Positions 41,969 through 50,519 of a stretch of DNA of 64,000 nt are shown piece by piece. The stretch lies in NCBI GenBank assembly GCA_049115955.1, contig JAGDZJ010000014.1, forward strand, positions 1 through 64,000. The letters run 5' to 3'. Numbering within the stretch: the stretch's first letter is position 1; the number at the start of each line of letters is the position of its first letter. This stretch comes from Salinispirillum sp049115955. GTDB taxonomy: Bacteria > Pseudomonadota > Gammaproteobacteria > Pseudomonadales > Natronospirillaceae. The position numbers and the translations under genes were made by a program. Under the pieces are notes generated by a model that was not told the origin of the DNA, made no database searches, and saw only the letters and a program-made list of their open reading frames with translations.

Positions 41969-42234
41969 TCAGAGAATCCATTACCATTATTAATAAGCTG
42001 GGCTTGCATGCCCGTGCCTCAGCGAAACTGAACAAGCTGGCAAACGAATTCAGTTGTCGTATTACGCTGGAGAAAGACGGACGCAAGGCGGACGCAAAAA
42101 ACATCATGTCGTTGATGATGCTTGCCGCCAGCAAAGGTACCGACGTCATTCTGGAAACAGAAGGTGAAGACGAAATCGCCGCTTTTGAAGCAGTGACTGG
42201 ATTGATCAACAATTATTTTGAAGAAGGCGAATAG
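41965..42234 (+). CDS. ptsO: Phosphocarrier protein NPr (HPr family)
   Basis: This 89-residue HPr-like protein transfers phosphate from PtsP to PtsN. The phosphorylated His is in NKLGLHARASAKL (near residue 16) and the regulatory Ser region is AKNIMSLMMLAASKGTDV. It overlaps the rapZ stop by 4 bp (ATGA), so it is coupled in the operon. The name npr is also used. Confidence 0.95.
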   Translation: MIRESITIINKLGLHARASAKLNKLANEFSCRITLEKDGRKADAKNIMSLMMLAASKGTDVILETEGEDEIAAFEAVTGLINNYFEEGE

Positions 42235-42240
42235 CACACC

Positions 42241-42786
42241 ATGGCGCGCAAAAAGAAACTGCCAGAAGATGAGATCGAAATAGAAGTCGTCTCGAAATCC
42301 GAACTGAAGCGGGAAATGACCCGTTTACAAGGCATCGGCAATCGCTTATTAGAATTATCGCCTGAGAAGCTCAAAGAGTTTCCTCTGGACGAAACATTAC
42401 TGTCTGCACTACTGGAATCGCAACGACTTAAAAATCATGAGGCCAAACGTCGACAATTGCAATACATCGGTCGCTTAATGCGCGATGCGGACGAAGAAGC
42501 CATTGAGAAAGCACTGGATTTCCAAGATCCCGGCAGTGAAGTCCATTTGCAACTGACCGTACTCAGTGAACGCTGGCGCAAAGAGCTTTTGGAAGATGAC
42601 GACGCAACTGCACGCTTTTTTGAAGCCTATCCGGACGTTGAACGTCAACCCATGCGCCAATTGATTCGTAACGCGCAGCAAGAAGCCAAGCAACACGCCG
42701 ACAGCGCACAAAACACCAATACCCAGTTCAAACACCGACGCAAACTATTTCAAGCCATTCGCGACGAAATTTTACCTTCACTGTGA
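42241..42786 (+). CDS. darP: Ribosome biogenesis protein DarP (YjgA, DUF615)
   Basis: This 181-residue, highly charged protein matches the DUF615 family: EIEVVSKSELKREMTRLQGIGNRLLELSPEKLKEFPLDETLLSALLESQRLKNHEAKRRQLQYIGRLMR is a diagnostic stretch. DarP acts in late assembly of the 50S subunit in E. coli. It follows ptsO by 6 bp, an arrangement that extends the rpoN cluster. Its TGA stop lies within the -35 element of the following ECF promoter. Confidence 0.93.
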   Translation: MARKKKLPEDEIEIEVVSKSELKREMTRLQGIGNRLLELSPEKLKEFPLDETLLSALLESQRLKNHEAKRRQLQYIGRLMRDADEEAIEKALDFQDPGSEVHLQLTVLSERWRKELLEDDDATARFFEAYPDVERQPMRQLIRNAQQEAKQHADSAQNTNTQFKHRRKLFQAIRDEILPSL

Positions 42787-42813
42787 TCCGGCTGATTTTT
42801 CCGCTCGTAAACC
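42784..42813 (+). promoter_or_regulatory. ECF11 (RpoE/ChrR-type) autoregulatory promoter
   Basis: TGATCC (42784-42789) and TAAACC (42808-42813) are separated by exactly 18 bp, matching the -35 and spacing of promoters read by the Rhodobacter-type RpoE sigma factors (TGATCC-N18-TAA). It lies 27 bp before the sigma gene that belongs to that class, so it should be its self-activated promoter. Confidence 0.8.
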
Positions 42814-42840
42814 AGAAAAATTCAACGGATTTGTCTGATC

Positions 42841-43452
42841 ATGCGAGCTTACCAAACTACAGCAGTAGGCAGGGCGACTGTGACCACACCTGACGAATGG
42901 GCAGACTGCCTAGAGATGATCGCTGGCCAACAGGACAGAGAAGCATTTGCTCGCCTGTTCCGCCATTTTGCACCTCAAATTAAAGGCTATGCCCGGTCTT
43001 CCGGGCTTACCATGATGGGGGACGCATTGGCCGACGAGCTGGTGCAAGAAACCATGACCAATTTGTGGCGCAAAGCCCACTTGTTTGACCGGGCCAAGGC
43101 GTCAGCGACCACATGGGTGTTTACCATTGCGCGTAACCTTCGGGTGGACTTACTGCGCCGACAGAACAAACATCAAGGGCATCTCGATTCGGATGATATG
43201 TGGAACGAACCACACACCGATGGGGATGGCTCCGACTGGGTTGAGCAATCCAGCGTTGAACGCCATATTCGCATGGGTATTGGTCGATTACCGGTCGAGC
43301 AGCGACAGGTAATCGGTAAAGTATTCCTGGAAGACAAATCACATCAAGAGGCCGCTGACGAGCTAGACCTACCACTGGGTACAGTAAAGTCGCGTATCCG
43401 ACTCGCCCTAAAGAAACTGCGAGTAGGACTGGAGGTAGAAGGCTATGAGTAA
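42841..43452 (+). CDS. rpoE: ECF sigma factor, ChrR-associated (ECF11-like RpoE)
   Basis: Region 2 is DELVQETMTNLWRKAHLFDRAKASATTWVFTIARNLRVDLLRRQNK, and region 4 is LPVEQRQVIGKVFLEDKSHQEAADELDLPLGTVKSRIRLALKKLR with a clear helix-turn-helix. At 203 residues it is a typical ECF factor. The gene overlaps the start of a ChrR-type anti-sigma gene by 8 bp, the arrangement of singlet-oxygen response systems in Rhodobacter and many marine gammaproteobacteria. The symbol follows that usage; it is not the E. coli envelope-stress RpoE. Confidence 0.92.
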   Translation: MRAYQTTAVGRATVTTPDEWADCLEMIAGQQDREAFARLFRHFAPQIKGYARSSGLTMMGDALADELVQETMTNLWRKAHLFDRAKASATTWVFTIARNLRVDLLRRQNKHQGHLDSDDMWNEPHTDGDGSDWVEQSSVERHIRMGIGRLPVEQRQVIGKVFLEDKSHQEAADELDLPLGTVKSRIRLALKKLRVGLEVEGYE

Positions 43453-44095
43453 GTTTCATCCTGATGTCGACGTGCTGACTGAGTACGTGGCAGGTAATTT
43501 GAGCTATCACGAAACGTTAATGGTAGCGGTGCATCTGCATTATTGCCCCGCGTGTGCCAAATCCGCACGTGAGTTGGAAGCCTTGGGTGGCGTATTACTG
43601 GATGACCTGCCGGGTGAACCTGTTGATGAACGTTTGCTGGAAGAAACACTCGCGTTGTTAAGCAGCGAGCCAACAGTGCGGCGTGCTCCCAAGAGCACTG
43701 CCAGTTATCTCAACCCGGAAATACCACGTCCGCTGCAGAAAGCCATACCGAATGGGTTTGATGGTCTGACTTGGCGTAAATTGCTGCCGCATTTGCAAGT
43801 GTGTGATCTGGAAACGAGCCCTGATGGCCCAACCATTACGCTGCATCGCATCAAGCCAGGCGGCCGCATACCAAAACACACCCACCGTGGAACCGAATAC
43901 ACGGTGTTGTTGAAAGGCGGTTTCTCCGACGCATTTGGCGACTACAACACAGGCGACTACCTGTGTCGAGACGCCAGCCATGAACACACGCCCGTCGCGG
44001 CCGACAACGAAGAGTGCATCTGTTTGACCGCTGTGGAGGCTCCGCTGCGTATGACCAGTTGGAAGTGGCGCTGGCTTAACCCGTTCTTAAGCTAA
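43445..44095 (+). CDS. chrR: ChrR-type zinc anti-sigma factor with cupin domain
   Basis: The N-terminal zinc anti-sigma domain has His5 and the HxxxCxxC motif at His30, Cys34 and Cys37, which hold zinc and mask the sigma factor. The C-terminal cupin (about 110-205) has HTHRGTEYTVLLKGGFSDAFGDYNTGDYL and a later HEHTP, the second metal site needed in Rhodobacter ChrR for sensing singlet oxygen. Length 216 matches ChrR. It is translationally coupled to the sigma gene and followed by a strong terminator. Confidence 0.93.
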   Translation: MSKFHPDVDVLTEYVAGNLSYHETLMVAVHLHYCPACAKSARELEALGGVLLDDLPGEPVDERLLEETLALLSSEPTVRRAPKSTASYLNPEIPRPLQKAIPNGFDGLTWRKLLPHLQVCDLETSPDGPTITLHRIKPGGRIPKHTHRGTEYTVLLKGGFSDAFGDYNTGDYLCRDASHEHTPVAADNEECICLTAVEAPLRMTSWKWRWLNPFLS

Positions 44096-44098
44096 AAC

Positions 44099-44127
44099 AA
44101 AAAACCGGACATTCGTCCGGTTTTTTT
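44099..44127 (+). terminator. Intrinsic terminator after chrR
   Basis: AAAAAACCGGAC (44099-44110), loop ATTC, GTCCGG plus T7 (44115-44127): a textbook terminator 3 bp after the chrR stop. Confidence 0.93.
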
Positions 44128-44294
44128 ATTTTGCGCACAGAATCATATTGCCACTCCTTGAATCGATGCCTTATATAGCTCACCACCGTACGGGCAAATT
44201 ATGGCTAGCAAAGTAGTTCTTAATTTACTAATGTTAAATGGCTTGCTGTGATTCCGATCACCGCTGTTCTCAAACATTTTTAATAAGTGAGATT

Positions 44295-46898
44295 ATGCCT
44301 TCCACTCCGGCGACGCCAACTCCATTTACCGACGGGCATGTTTCGCTACAGCAGTCTATAACTTGGTTTATTCAGCACGCTAAGAATTCGGGGCAACTCC
44401 GTCGCATACTCTTGCTACTGACAGCTTTGAGTTTCTTGGTCCTAATTCCCGCCACGCTCCGATTCGCCGCGCCCAGCACCAGCGCCGCCATCTATTTACC
44501 GCTCCACACGGCGCTGGAATTTTGCGCCATTGCCATTGCTTCTATCATTTTTGCCGTAGGCTGGTCGCAAACACAAATCCAACCCAACGTGCGCCTTGTC
44601 GTATTAGCGGCGGCTTTTTTTGCTGTGGCCTGCCTGGACTTCTCGCATACTCTGTCGTTCTTGGGCATGCCCGATTACTTCACGGCCAATACTGTTGAAA
44701 AGGCCATTAATTTTTGGCTCGCAGCACGTATTGTGTTGGCTCTCGCACTGGTGATCATCGTTCTGCCGATCAGTGAGCGCACCGTTCAACGCCGTTTCTT
44801 TCACATGGCTATGGCTCTTTCTTTACTCTATGTCATGGTCATGCATGTATGGTTTATTAGGTTTCCACAGTGGGTTCCCCGCACTTTTATCGAAGGCAGC
44901 GGCTTAACCACCTTTAAGATCTCTGCGGAATACACCATTACAGGACTGCACTTACTCACCGCATTTCTGGTCATGGTGCGCTATCGGCTGCTGCAGGGGT
45001 TTCAACCCGCCTTGATGTTAGCGGCGGCCGGCCAACTGGCTTTGAGTGAGTTATGCTTCACCCTTTACGGCGCCCCCTACGATCTTTACAACTTGGCCGG
45101 GCATCTATTAAAAGTCACTGGATACGCATTTTTGTTTCAAAGCTTTTTCCATGAAGCCGTGACGGAGCCCTATCGACGACTGGTGCAAACACGATCACAA
45201 CTGATGGAAACGTTGGCCGACCAACACTTGTCAGCGATCGCGTTTCACACCAGAGAAGCCATCATGATCACAGACGCGGATAAGAACATTGTTCGTGTCA
45301 ATCCAGCGTTCACCGACATCACCGGCTATCAAGAGTCGGAAGTTCAAGGCATGAACCCTAAACTGTTGAGTTCAGGGAAACATGACAGCGCTTTTTACCA
45401 AGCGATGTGGCAAACCATTAACGAAAAAGGCAGTTGGTCTGGCGAATTATGGAACAAACGCAAATCAGGCGAGGTCTACGCTGAACATGCCGTCATCAAT
45501 GCGGTGTACGATTTGCACGGCAAGGTGACGCATTACATTGCCAGTTTCAATGACGTTACGGCTCGACTGCATGCGCAAGAAAAAGTACACCAACTCGCCT
45601 ACTACGACCCGCTAACCGGCTTAGCCAATCGCCGCTTAATTCTTGAACACATTCGAACGGCGCAAGCGGCAGCGGCCAGAACGGGTTCCTATTCCGCCCT
45701 ACTGTTCATGGATTTGGACTACTTTAAGCGCTTGAATGACACATTAGGGCATGCAAAAGGCGATCTGCTCCTGCAGCAATTTGCCGAGCGCCTACAACAA
45801 CAATTGCGGGCATCGGACTCCTTAGCACGCCCGGGCGGCGACGAGTTTATATTGTTGGCACGGAATTTAGATGAGGACAAGCAACGTGCAGCCGTACAAA
45901 TAGAGCGTTTAGGCAACAAAATATTAGCTTCCGTGCGTGCGCCCTTTCAGTTGAATGACAATCAGTACAGCATCACGGTCAGCATCGGCATCATGCTCTT
46001 CTCGACCGAAGCCAAGACCGTCGACGAGTTGATGACCTCGGCGGACCTCGCTATGTATCAATCCAAAGAAAAAGGACGCAATCAGCTCTATTTCTTTGAG
46101 TCAGACATGCAAGCTCGTTTGGTTGCCAGAACCAACTTAGAACGCGAATTGACCCAAGCACTGCAAAGCCAAGAAGAATTGGCCGTGTTTTACCAACCGA
46201 AAATAAACGCCAACGGGGCCGTGTGTGGCTATGAGGCGTTACTACGCTGGCATCATCCAGCACATGGACTCATTTACCCTGGGGACTTTATCGCCCTTGC
46301 AGAGTCCACCGGGCAAATCGTTCCACTTGGGCGCTGGGTCGCCCAACAAGTGATCGCGTTGCAGTCCGCTAATCGCTCCGCCCAAGCACCGATGGTGCCC
46401 ATAGCGATCAACGTCAGTCCTCGTGAATTGTTGGAAGACGACTATTTGCATTGGCTGATAAACAGTCTGCAAGCCGCCAATATTGAACCCCAGTGGATAG
46501 AGCTTGAAATCACCGAATCGGCCGTCCAGGGAAGCTTTGAATTAATTAAAGAACGCTTGTTAGAACTGAACCAGCTCGGCTTTCGTTTGGCCATGGACGA
46601 CTTCGGGACGGGCTATTCATCGCTGTCTTACTTGCAACAACTGCCGCTTGATGTCATTAAAATAGACCAGTGCTTCGTGGCGCACATCATCGATCGCTCG
46701 TCGGATCAAGCGATCGTAACGGCCATAATCGCCATGGCAAAAGCCTTGTCGATGGAGGTCGTGGCGGAAGGCATTGAAACGCCTGAGCAATATGCGGCCC
46801 TAAAAGAATTTGGCTGTGATAAATTCCAGGGCTTCTATTGGAGCAAGCCCGTTCCTTGGGCAGAAGCGTCAAAACTGCCATTGCACCGTTCAGGTTGA
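44295..46898 (+). CDS. MASE3-PAS-GGDEF-EAL cyclic-di-GMP protein
   Basis: The 867-residue protein has about eight N-terminal membrane helices forming a MASE3 sensor (residues about 30-290; LPLHTALEFCAIAIASIIFAVGW, LDFSHTLSFLGMPDY), a PAS domain (about 315-430), a GGDEF domain with an intact RPGGDEF near residue 513, and an EAL domain with YEALLRWHHP near 645, plus DDFGTGYSSLSYL and a C-terminal EGIETPEQ. Both catalytic motifs look intact, so it may make or break c-di-GMP. The ATG at 44295 is preferred over 44238. Signal and targets are unknown. Confidence 0.93.
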   Translation: MPSTPATPTPFTDGHVSLQQSITWFIQHAKNSGQLRRILLLLTALSFLVLIPATLRFAAPSTSAAIYLPLHTALEFCAIAIASIIFAVGWSQTQIQPNVRLVVLAAAFFAVACLDFSHTLSFLGMPDYFTANTVEKAINFWLAARIVLALALVIIVLPISERTVQRRFFHMAMALSLLYVMVMHVWFIRFPQWVPRTFIEGSGLTTFKISAEYTITGLHLLTAFLVMVRYRLLQGFQPALMLAAAGQLALSELCFTLYGAPYDLYNLAGHLLKVTGYAFLFQSFFHEAVTEPYRRLVQTRSQLMETLADQHLSAIAFHTREAIMITDADKNIVRVNPAFTDITGYQESEVQGMNPKLLSSGKHDSAFYQAMWQTINEKGSWSGELWNKRKSGEVYAEHAVINAVYDLHGKVTHYIASFNDVTARLHAQEKVHQLAYYDPLTGLANRRLILEHIRTAQAAAARTGSYSALLFMDLDYFKRLNDTLGHAKGDLLLQQFAERLQQQLRASDSLARPGGDEFILLARNLDEDKQRAAVQIERLGNKILASVRAPFQLNDNQYSITVSIGIMLFSTEAKTVDELMTSADLAMYQSKEKGRNQLYFFESDMQARLVARTNLERELTQALQSQEELAVFYQPKINANGAVCGYEALLRWHHPAHGLIYPGDFIALAESTGQIVPLGRWVAQQVIALQSANRSAQAPMVPIAINVSPRELLEDDYLHWLINSLQAANIEPQWIELEITESAVQGSFELIKERLLELNQLGFRLAMDDFGTGYSSLSYLQQLPLDVIKIDQCFVAHIIDRSSDQAIVTAIIAMAKALSMEVVAEGIETPEQYAALKEFGCDKFQGFYWSKPVPWAEASKLPLHRSG

Positions 46899-46900
46899 CG

Positions 46901-47392
46901 TTATTCGCGCAGCATCTTGATGTGTTGAATACCGTCCTCGTCGTAGGGCTCCCCCACGGGGGCAAAGCCTAGACCCGCATAGAACGCCTGTAACCGATGC
47001 TGCGCGCCAATTTCTATCGCTGTGTTAGGAAACGCCTCACGCGTCCACCGCAACGCCTGATACATCAACTGCTCACCCAGCTTAATGCCGCGCGCCGAGG
47101 GCGCCACGATGACCCTACCGATAATGGGATGGCCGTCACCGTTGGGAGGCAATATACGAGCGTAAGCGACCAGCTCACCGTTCGCATAGCCTTGTAAATG
47201 CCAGGCCGTTTGGTCCTGGTCGTCCAGTTCGGGATACGGACAATTCTGCTCTACCACAAATACGTTCACCCGCAACTGCAGGATGCGATACAACACCGAG
47301 TTGTGCAGCTCTTCAAACGTGTCTACTTGCCACGTTGTGGCGATGTCCTTGAGCTCTGTATTTGCCACCAGCCCGTTCAGTGCATTAAACAT
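46901..47392 (-). CDS. elaA: ElaA-like GNAT acetyltransferase
   Basis: The core closely resembles E. coli ElaA: LQLRVNVFVVEQNCPYPELDDQDQTAWHLQGYANGELVAYARILPP, then IGRVIVAPSARGIKLGEQLMYQALRWTREAFPNTAIEIGAQHRLQAFYAGLGFAPVGEPYDEDGIQHIKML. The 163 residues include an N-terminal extension of about 25 residues over ElaA; no internal start gives a better ribosome site. The substrate is unknown. It is convergent with the c-di-GMP gene (2 bp apart) and divergent from galM. Confidence 0.88.
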   Translation of the reverse strand: MFNALNGLVANTELKDIATTWQVDTFEELHNSVLYRILQLRVNVFVVEQNCPYPELDDQDQTAWHLQGYANGELVAYARILPPNGDGHPIIGRVIVAPSARGIKLGEQLMYQALRWTREAFPNTAIEIGAQHRLQAFYAGLGFAPVGEPYDEDGIQHIKMLRE

Positions 47393-47523
47393 AGAATCGA
47401 TTACCTTACTGTATGGCGACGCCTTGGCGTGCGCTGTCGTTTTTAGCAGTACTCTTTACCCTAGCCCTTATTAACCTATACACTCCTGCCTTTGATTCTC
47501 TTGTACTTGGAGTACTGTGTACC

Positions 47524-48618
47524 ATGGCAGGCGCCCCTCCGTTAACCCCCGTGTCCATCACCTCAACCAGTTTCCCGGGGGCTCCCAGTGATTCACCGGC
47601 ACGGTTGTTTTGCCTGCGTAACGGGCCTATTGAGGTCATACTGACCAACGAAGGCGCGAGCATCTATCGTATCCTAACGCCGGATGAACGCGGGGAAATC
47701 GACGATATCGTCTGCTACAGCCCATTGCATGAGCATTTCGCCGGTAGCCTGGGGTATTTAGGCTCAACCGTTGGGCGCTATGCTAACCGCATCGTGGGTG
47801 CCCGTTTCACGCTGCAAGGTACCACCTACAATTTGGTCGCCAACGAATCCAATAATATCAGCCTGCACGGTGGCGTTTGCTGGCACAAACACTTGTGGGA
47901 TGTCTCTGTCCATGAGGTAACCGATGTCGCTGCGATTACTTTCTCGCGACGCTCACCTTCGGGTGAAGGCGGCTTCCCTGGCAATGTAGAAGCTACAGTG
48001 ACCTATACCCTCAATGCCAATGGCGAACTGACGATCGATTTTGATGCCAGCACCGACGAACCGACTGTCGTCAACTTAACAAATCACGCCTACTTCAATC
48101 TAAACGGTGCAGACTACCAAAGCCTGGACGAGCAGTGGTTTATTGTGCACACCGACACGCGGACGGCTACCGATGCAGCGGCATTGCCAACGGGTGCTTA
48201 CGCGCCGGTTGCGAATACCGTGTTTGACCTATCGCATCCGACACGCATCAGCACCCTACTGAACCCGCTAGCCAAAGACTTAGCCGGAACCCAAGGTTTC
48301 GACCAAAACTATGTGTTTAAGCAGGTGAACTCAGCGGAGCTGGTGACCATGGCGACGGTCGTCAGTCGACGCAATGGTCGTGTTCTGCAAGTCGCCAGCA
48401 CACAGCCCGGCATGCAGTTGTACACTGGAAACTTCATGGGCGGTACGCCCGGCCCTGTGGCAGGCCAAGCTTACCAAGCGCATCAGGCTTTTTGTTGCGA
48501 ACCGCAACACTTCCCGGACACCCCAAACCAGCCCAATTTTCCGCCCTGTACCGTTACGCCGGAACAGCCCTACCGTGAACGGATAGTGTTTCGCTTCGGG
48601 ATTCAGGGGACTTCTTAA
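47524..48618 (+). CDS. galM: Aldose 1-epimerase (galactose mutarotase)
   Basis: GalM interconverts alpha and beta anomers of hexoses. Family motifs are YLGSTVGRYANRIVGARF (catalytic-site Arg), NNISLHGGVCWHKHLWDV (first His), VVNLTNHAYFNLNG (second His) and the acid region LYTGNF with a C-terminal CCEPQHFPDTPNQPNFPP (Glu base). From the ATG at 47524 it is 364 residues, close to the family. An upstream ATG at 47413 would add a hydrophobic 37-residue leader resembling a signal anchor; neither start has a strong ribosome site. Confidence 0.9.
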   Translation: MAGAPPLTPVSITSTSFPGAPSDSPARLFCLRNGPIEVILTNEGASIYRILTPDERGEIDDIVCYSPLHEHFAGSLGYLGSTVGRYANRIVGARFTLQGTTYNLVANESNNISLHGGVCWHKHLWDVSVHEVTDVAAITFSRRSPSGEGGFPGNVEATVTYTLNANGELTIDFDASTDEPTVVNLTNHAYFNLNGADYQSLDEQWFIVHTDTRTATDAAALPTGAYAPVANTVFDLSHPTRISTLLNPLAKDLAGTQGFDQNYVFKQVNSAELVTMATVVSRRNGRVLQVASTQPGMQLYTGNFMGGTPGPVAGQAYQAHQAFCCEPQHFPDTPNQPNFPPCTVTPEQPYRERIVFRFGIQGTS

Positions 48619-48658
48619 AACCCCTGAAAACACCAGAAAGACCTATCCCAGGAAACCT

Positions 48659-49789
48659 CTAAGCGAAAAGCTTGATCAACATCCTATAATACATCTCGGT
48701 GAGCATATCCAAGTCTTCAACACTGACCTGCTCATCCACCTGATGAATGGTTTTGTTCACCGGCCCGAGCTCCACCACTTGCGAGCCCATGATAGCAGCA
48801 ATGAACCGGCCATCGGACGTACCACCGGCGGTCGACAGTTCAGGTGTATGATCGCGTACGTCACGCACAGCCTGCACCACAGCATCGACTAAGGCACCTT
48901 GCGCGGTCAAGAACGGCATGCCTTTCAGTTCACATGTCAGGTCATACTTCAGTCCGTGCTTATCCAGTATGATGCGCACTCGGGCTTCCAGTTCTTCAGC
49001 GGTAACTTCGGTCGAGAAGCGGAAGCTGAACTGCAAGGTCGCATCACCGGGAATCACATTAGTCGCGCCGGTTCCACTGTTGAAGTTAGCAACTTGAAAG
49101 CTGGTCGCGGGAAAGAATTCGTTGCCTTGGTCCCATTCTGTGGTAGCCAGCTCTGCCAAGGCAGGCGCCAACAAATGAATTGGATTCTGCGCCAAATGCG
49201 GATAAGCCACATGGCCCTGTTTGCCATGAATGGTTAAGAAACCTAATAAAGAGCCTCGACGGCCGTTCTTGATAACGTCGCCTACTTTGGTGGTGCTGGA
49301 TGGCTCGCCGACCAGCGCCATATCAATGTGGTCACCGCGTTCTTTCAAGGCTTCTACTACCTTAACGGTGCCATGATAGGCATGACCTTCTTCATCACTG
49401 GTGATCAACATGCCGATTTTGCCGCGATGCTGCGGAAACTCAGTTACGAAGCGTTCACAGGCAACCACCATGCTGGCCAAGCTGCCCTTCATGTCAGCCG
49501 CACCGCGACCGTGCAGCATACCGTCGGCCACTACCGCATCGTACGGCGGGTGTGTCCACTTGTTCACGTCACCGGTAGGTACCACATCGGTATGCCCGGC
49601 AAAGGCCATCACAGGGCCTTCGGTGCCGTGTGTAGCCCACAGGTTCTGTACGTCTTCAAAGTCCATGCGCTCAATATTGAAACCGACCGCAGCTAGGCGG
49701 CCAGCCATCAGTTGCTGGCAACCAGCGTCGTCTGGCGTCACGGAGGGGCGTTGGATCAAGGCGCGGGCTAATTCTAGTGTTTTGCTCAT
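48659..49789 (-). CDS. dapE: Succinyl-diaminopimelate desuccinylase
   Basis: DapE hydrolyses N-succinyl-LL-diaminopimelate in lysine and peptidoglycan synthesis and needs two zinc ions. The metal and catalytic motifs are FAGHTDVVPTGD (His and Asp), GRGAADMKGSLA, TSDEEG (Glu pair) and TSDGRFIAAIMG. The 376-residue length equals the E. coli enzyme. It is monocistronic by appearance, divergent from the small membrane protein gene and convergent with galM. Confidence 0.97.
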   Translation of the reverse strand: MSKTLELARALIQRPSVTPDDAGCQQLMAGRLAAVGFNIERMDFEDVQNLWATHGTEGPVMAFAGHTDVVPTGDVNKWTHPPYDAVVADGMLHGRGAADMKGSLASMVVACERFVTEFPQHRGKIGMLITSDEEGHAYHGTVKVVEALKERGDHIDMALVGEPSSTTKVGDVIKNGRRGSLLGFLTIHGKQGHVAYPHLAQNPIHLLAPALAELATTEWDQGNEFFPATSFQVANFNSGTGATNVIPGDATLQFSFRFSTEVTAEELEARVRIILDKHGLKYDLTCELKGMPFLTAQGALVDAVVQAVRDVRDHTPELSTAGGTSDGRFIAAIMGSQVVELGPVNKTIHQVDEQVSVEDLDMLTEMYYRMLIKLFA

Positions 49790-49869
49790 GTCGCTGGAGG
49801 TGTCTATTGGTTAGAATAAGGAGCGGGAGTATAGCAAAGTCGTCACGCTTCCCAAACTCAGGGGTCTTT

Positions 49870-50148
49870 ATGGCAGACAAATTTCGCAAACGTTTAGCGG
49901 ACTGGATCAGAACCCGGGCCGACGCGCAGGTGGAGAATCTGGCCTTGTTCACCTCGGGCGGAATGATTTTCGCTGTGGGCGCTCTGGTGATAATATTCTC
50001 CGAACGGCAACTCGTGCCCTCCGTGCAACAGGAAATTGTTGCAGGCATCGGTGTTTTTATTGCTGTGATTGGTCTGGCACGTGCGCTCTGGGGTTATCTC
50101 GGCATCGGCTTGTTTAGAATACTCAAATACTTTTTATCGGACTCCTGA
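49870..50148 (+). CDS. Small two-helix membrane protein (92 residues)
   Basis: Two hydrophobic helices (about residues 30-47 and 58-88) follow a basic N-terminus (KFRKRLADWIRTR). I do not recognise the family. The ATG at 49870 follows CAGGGG; earlier in-frame codons lack a site. It overlaps the next gene by one base (TGATG), so three small genes here are translationally linked, ending with the SanA-like protein. Confidence 0.7.
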   Translation: MADKFRKRLADWIRTRADAQVENLALFTSGGMIFAVGALVIIFSERQLVPSVQQEIVAGIGVFIAVIGLARALWGYLGIGLFRILKYFLSDS

Positions 50149-50519
50149 TGCAAAACGACATCGAAATATATCTGCACAAGCAAAGCCCGGCGCACATCAT
50201 TCAGTGGATGACGGACGTCTTTGGTACACCGCCAGAGTCGCGCGGCTCGGCCACCAAAGGGACTGTGCGGCTGAACATCACTACAGCGCAAGGCATTGTG
50301 CCTGTCATGCTGGTGCAGCGCGGTAGCTGGTATTCCGTCTGGTTTGATTCCGCCAAGACGCCTTGGGCAACGGATTTGGAATGTGCTCAATCTGCGGTGG
50401 CGGCTTTGGGCGCACGAGCCCGGTGCAGCGATGGCGGCTGGCAGGAGGGTGATGATCCGGATCAGTTTTTAGAAGTATCGGCGGAGGGTGTGACCACGGT
50501 CATCTGGCATGATGAGTAA
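50148..50519 (+). CDS. Hypothetical protein (123 residues)
   Basis: A soluble, acidic protein that I do not recognise. Visible segments are IEIYLHKQSPAHIIQWMTDVFG, a beta-rich middle (VRLNITTAQGIVPVMLVQ) and FDSAKTPWATDLECAQSAVAALG. It has two cysteines, no signal and no membrane helix. The start (TGATG) and end both overlap neighbours, so it is encoded in a tight operon between a membrane protein and a SanA-like protein. Confidence 0.75.
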   Translation: MQNDIEIYLHKQSPAHIIQWMTDVFGTPPESRGSATKGTVRLNITTAQGIVPVMLVQRGSWYSVWFDSAKTPWATDLECAQSAVAALGARARCSDGGWQEGDDPDQFLEVSAEGVTTVIWHDE

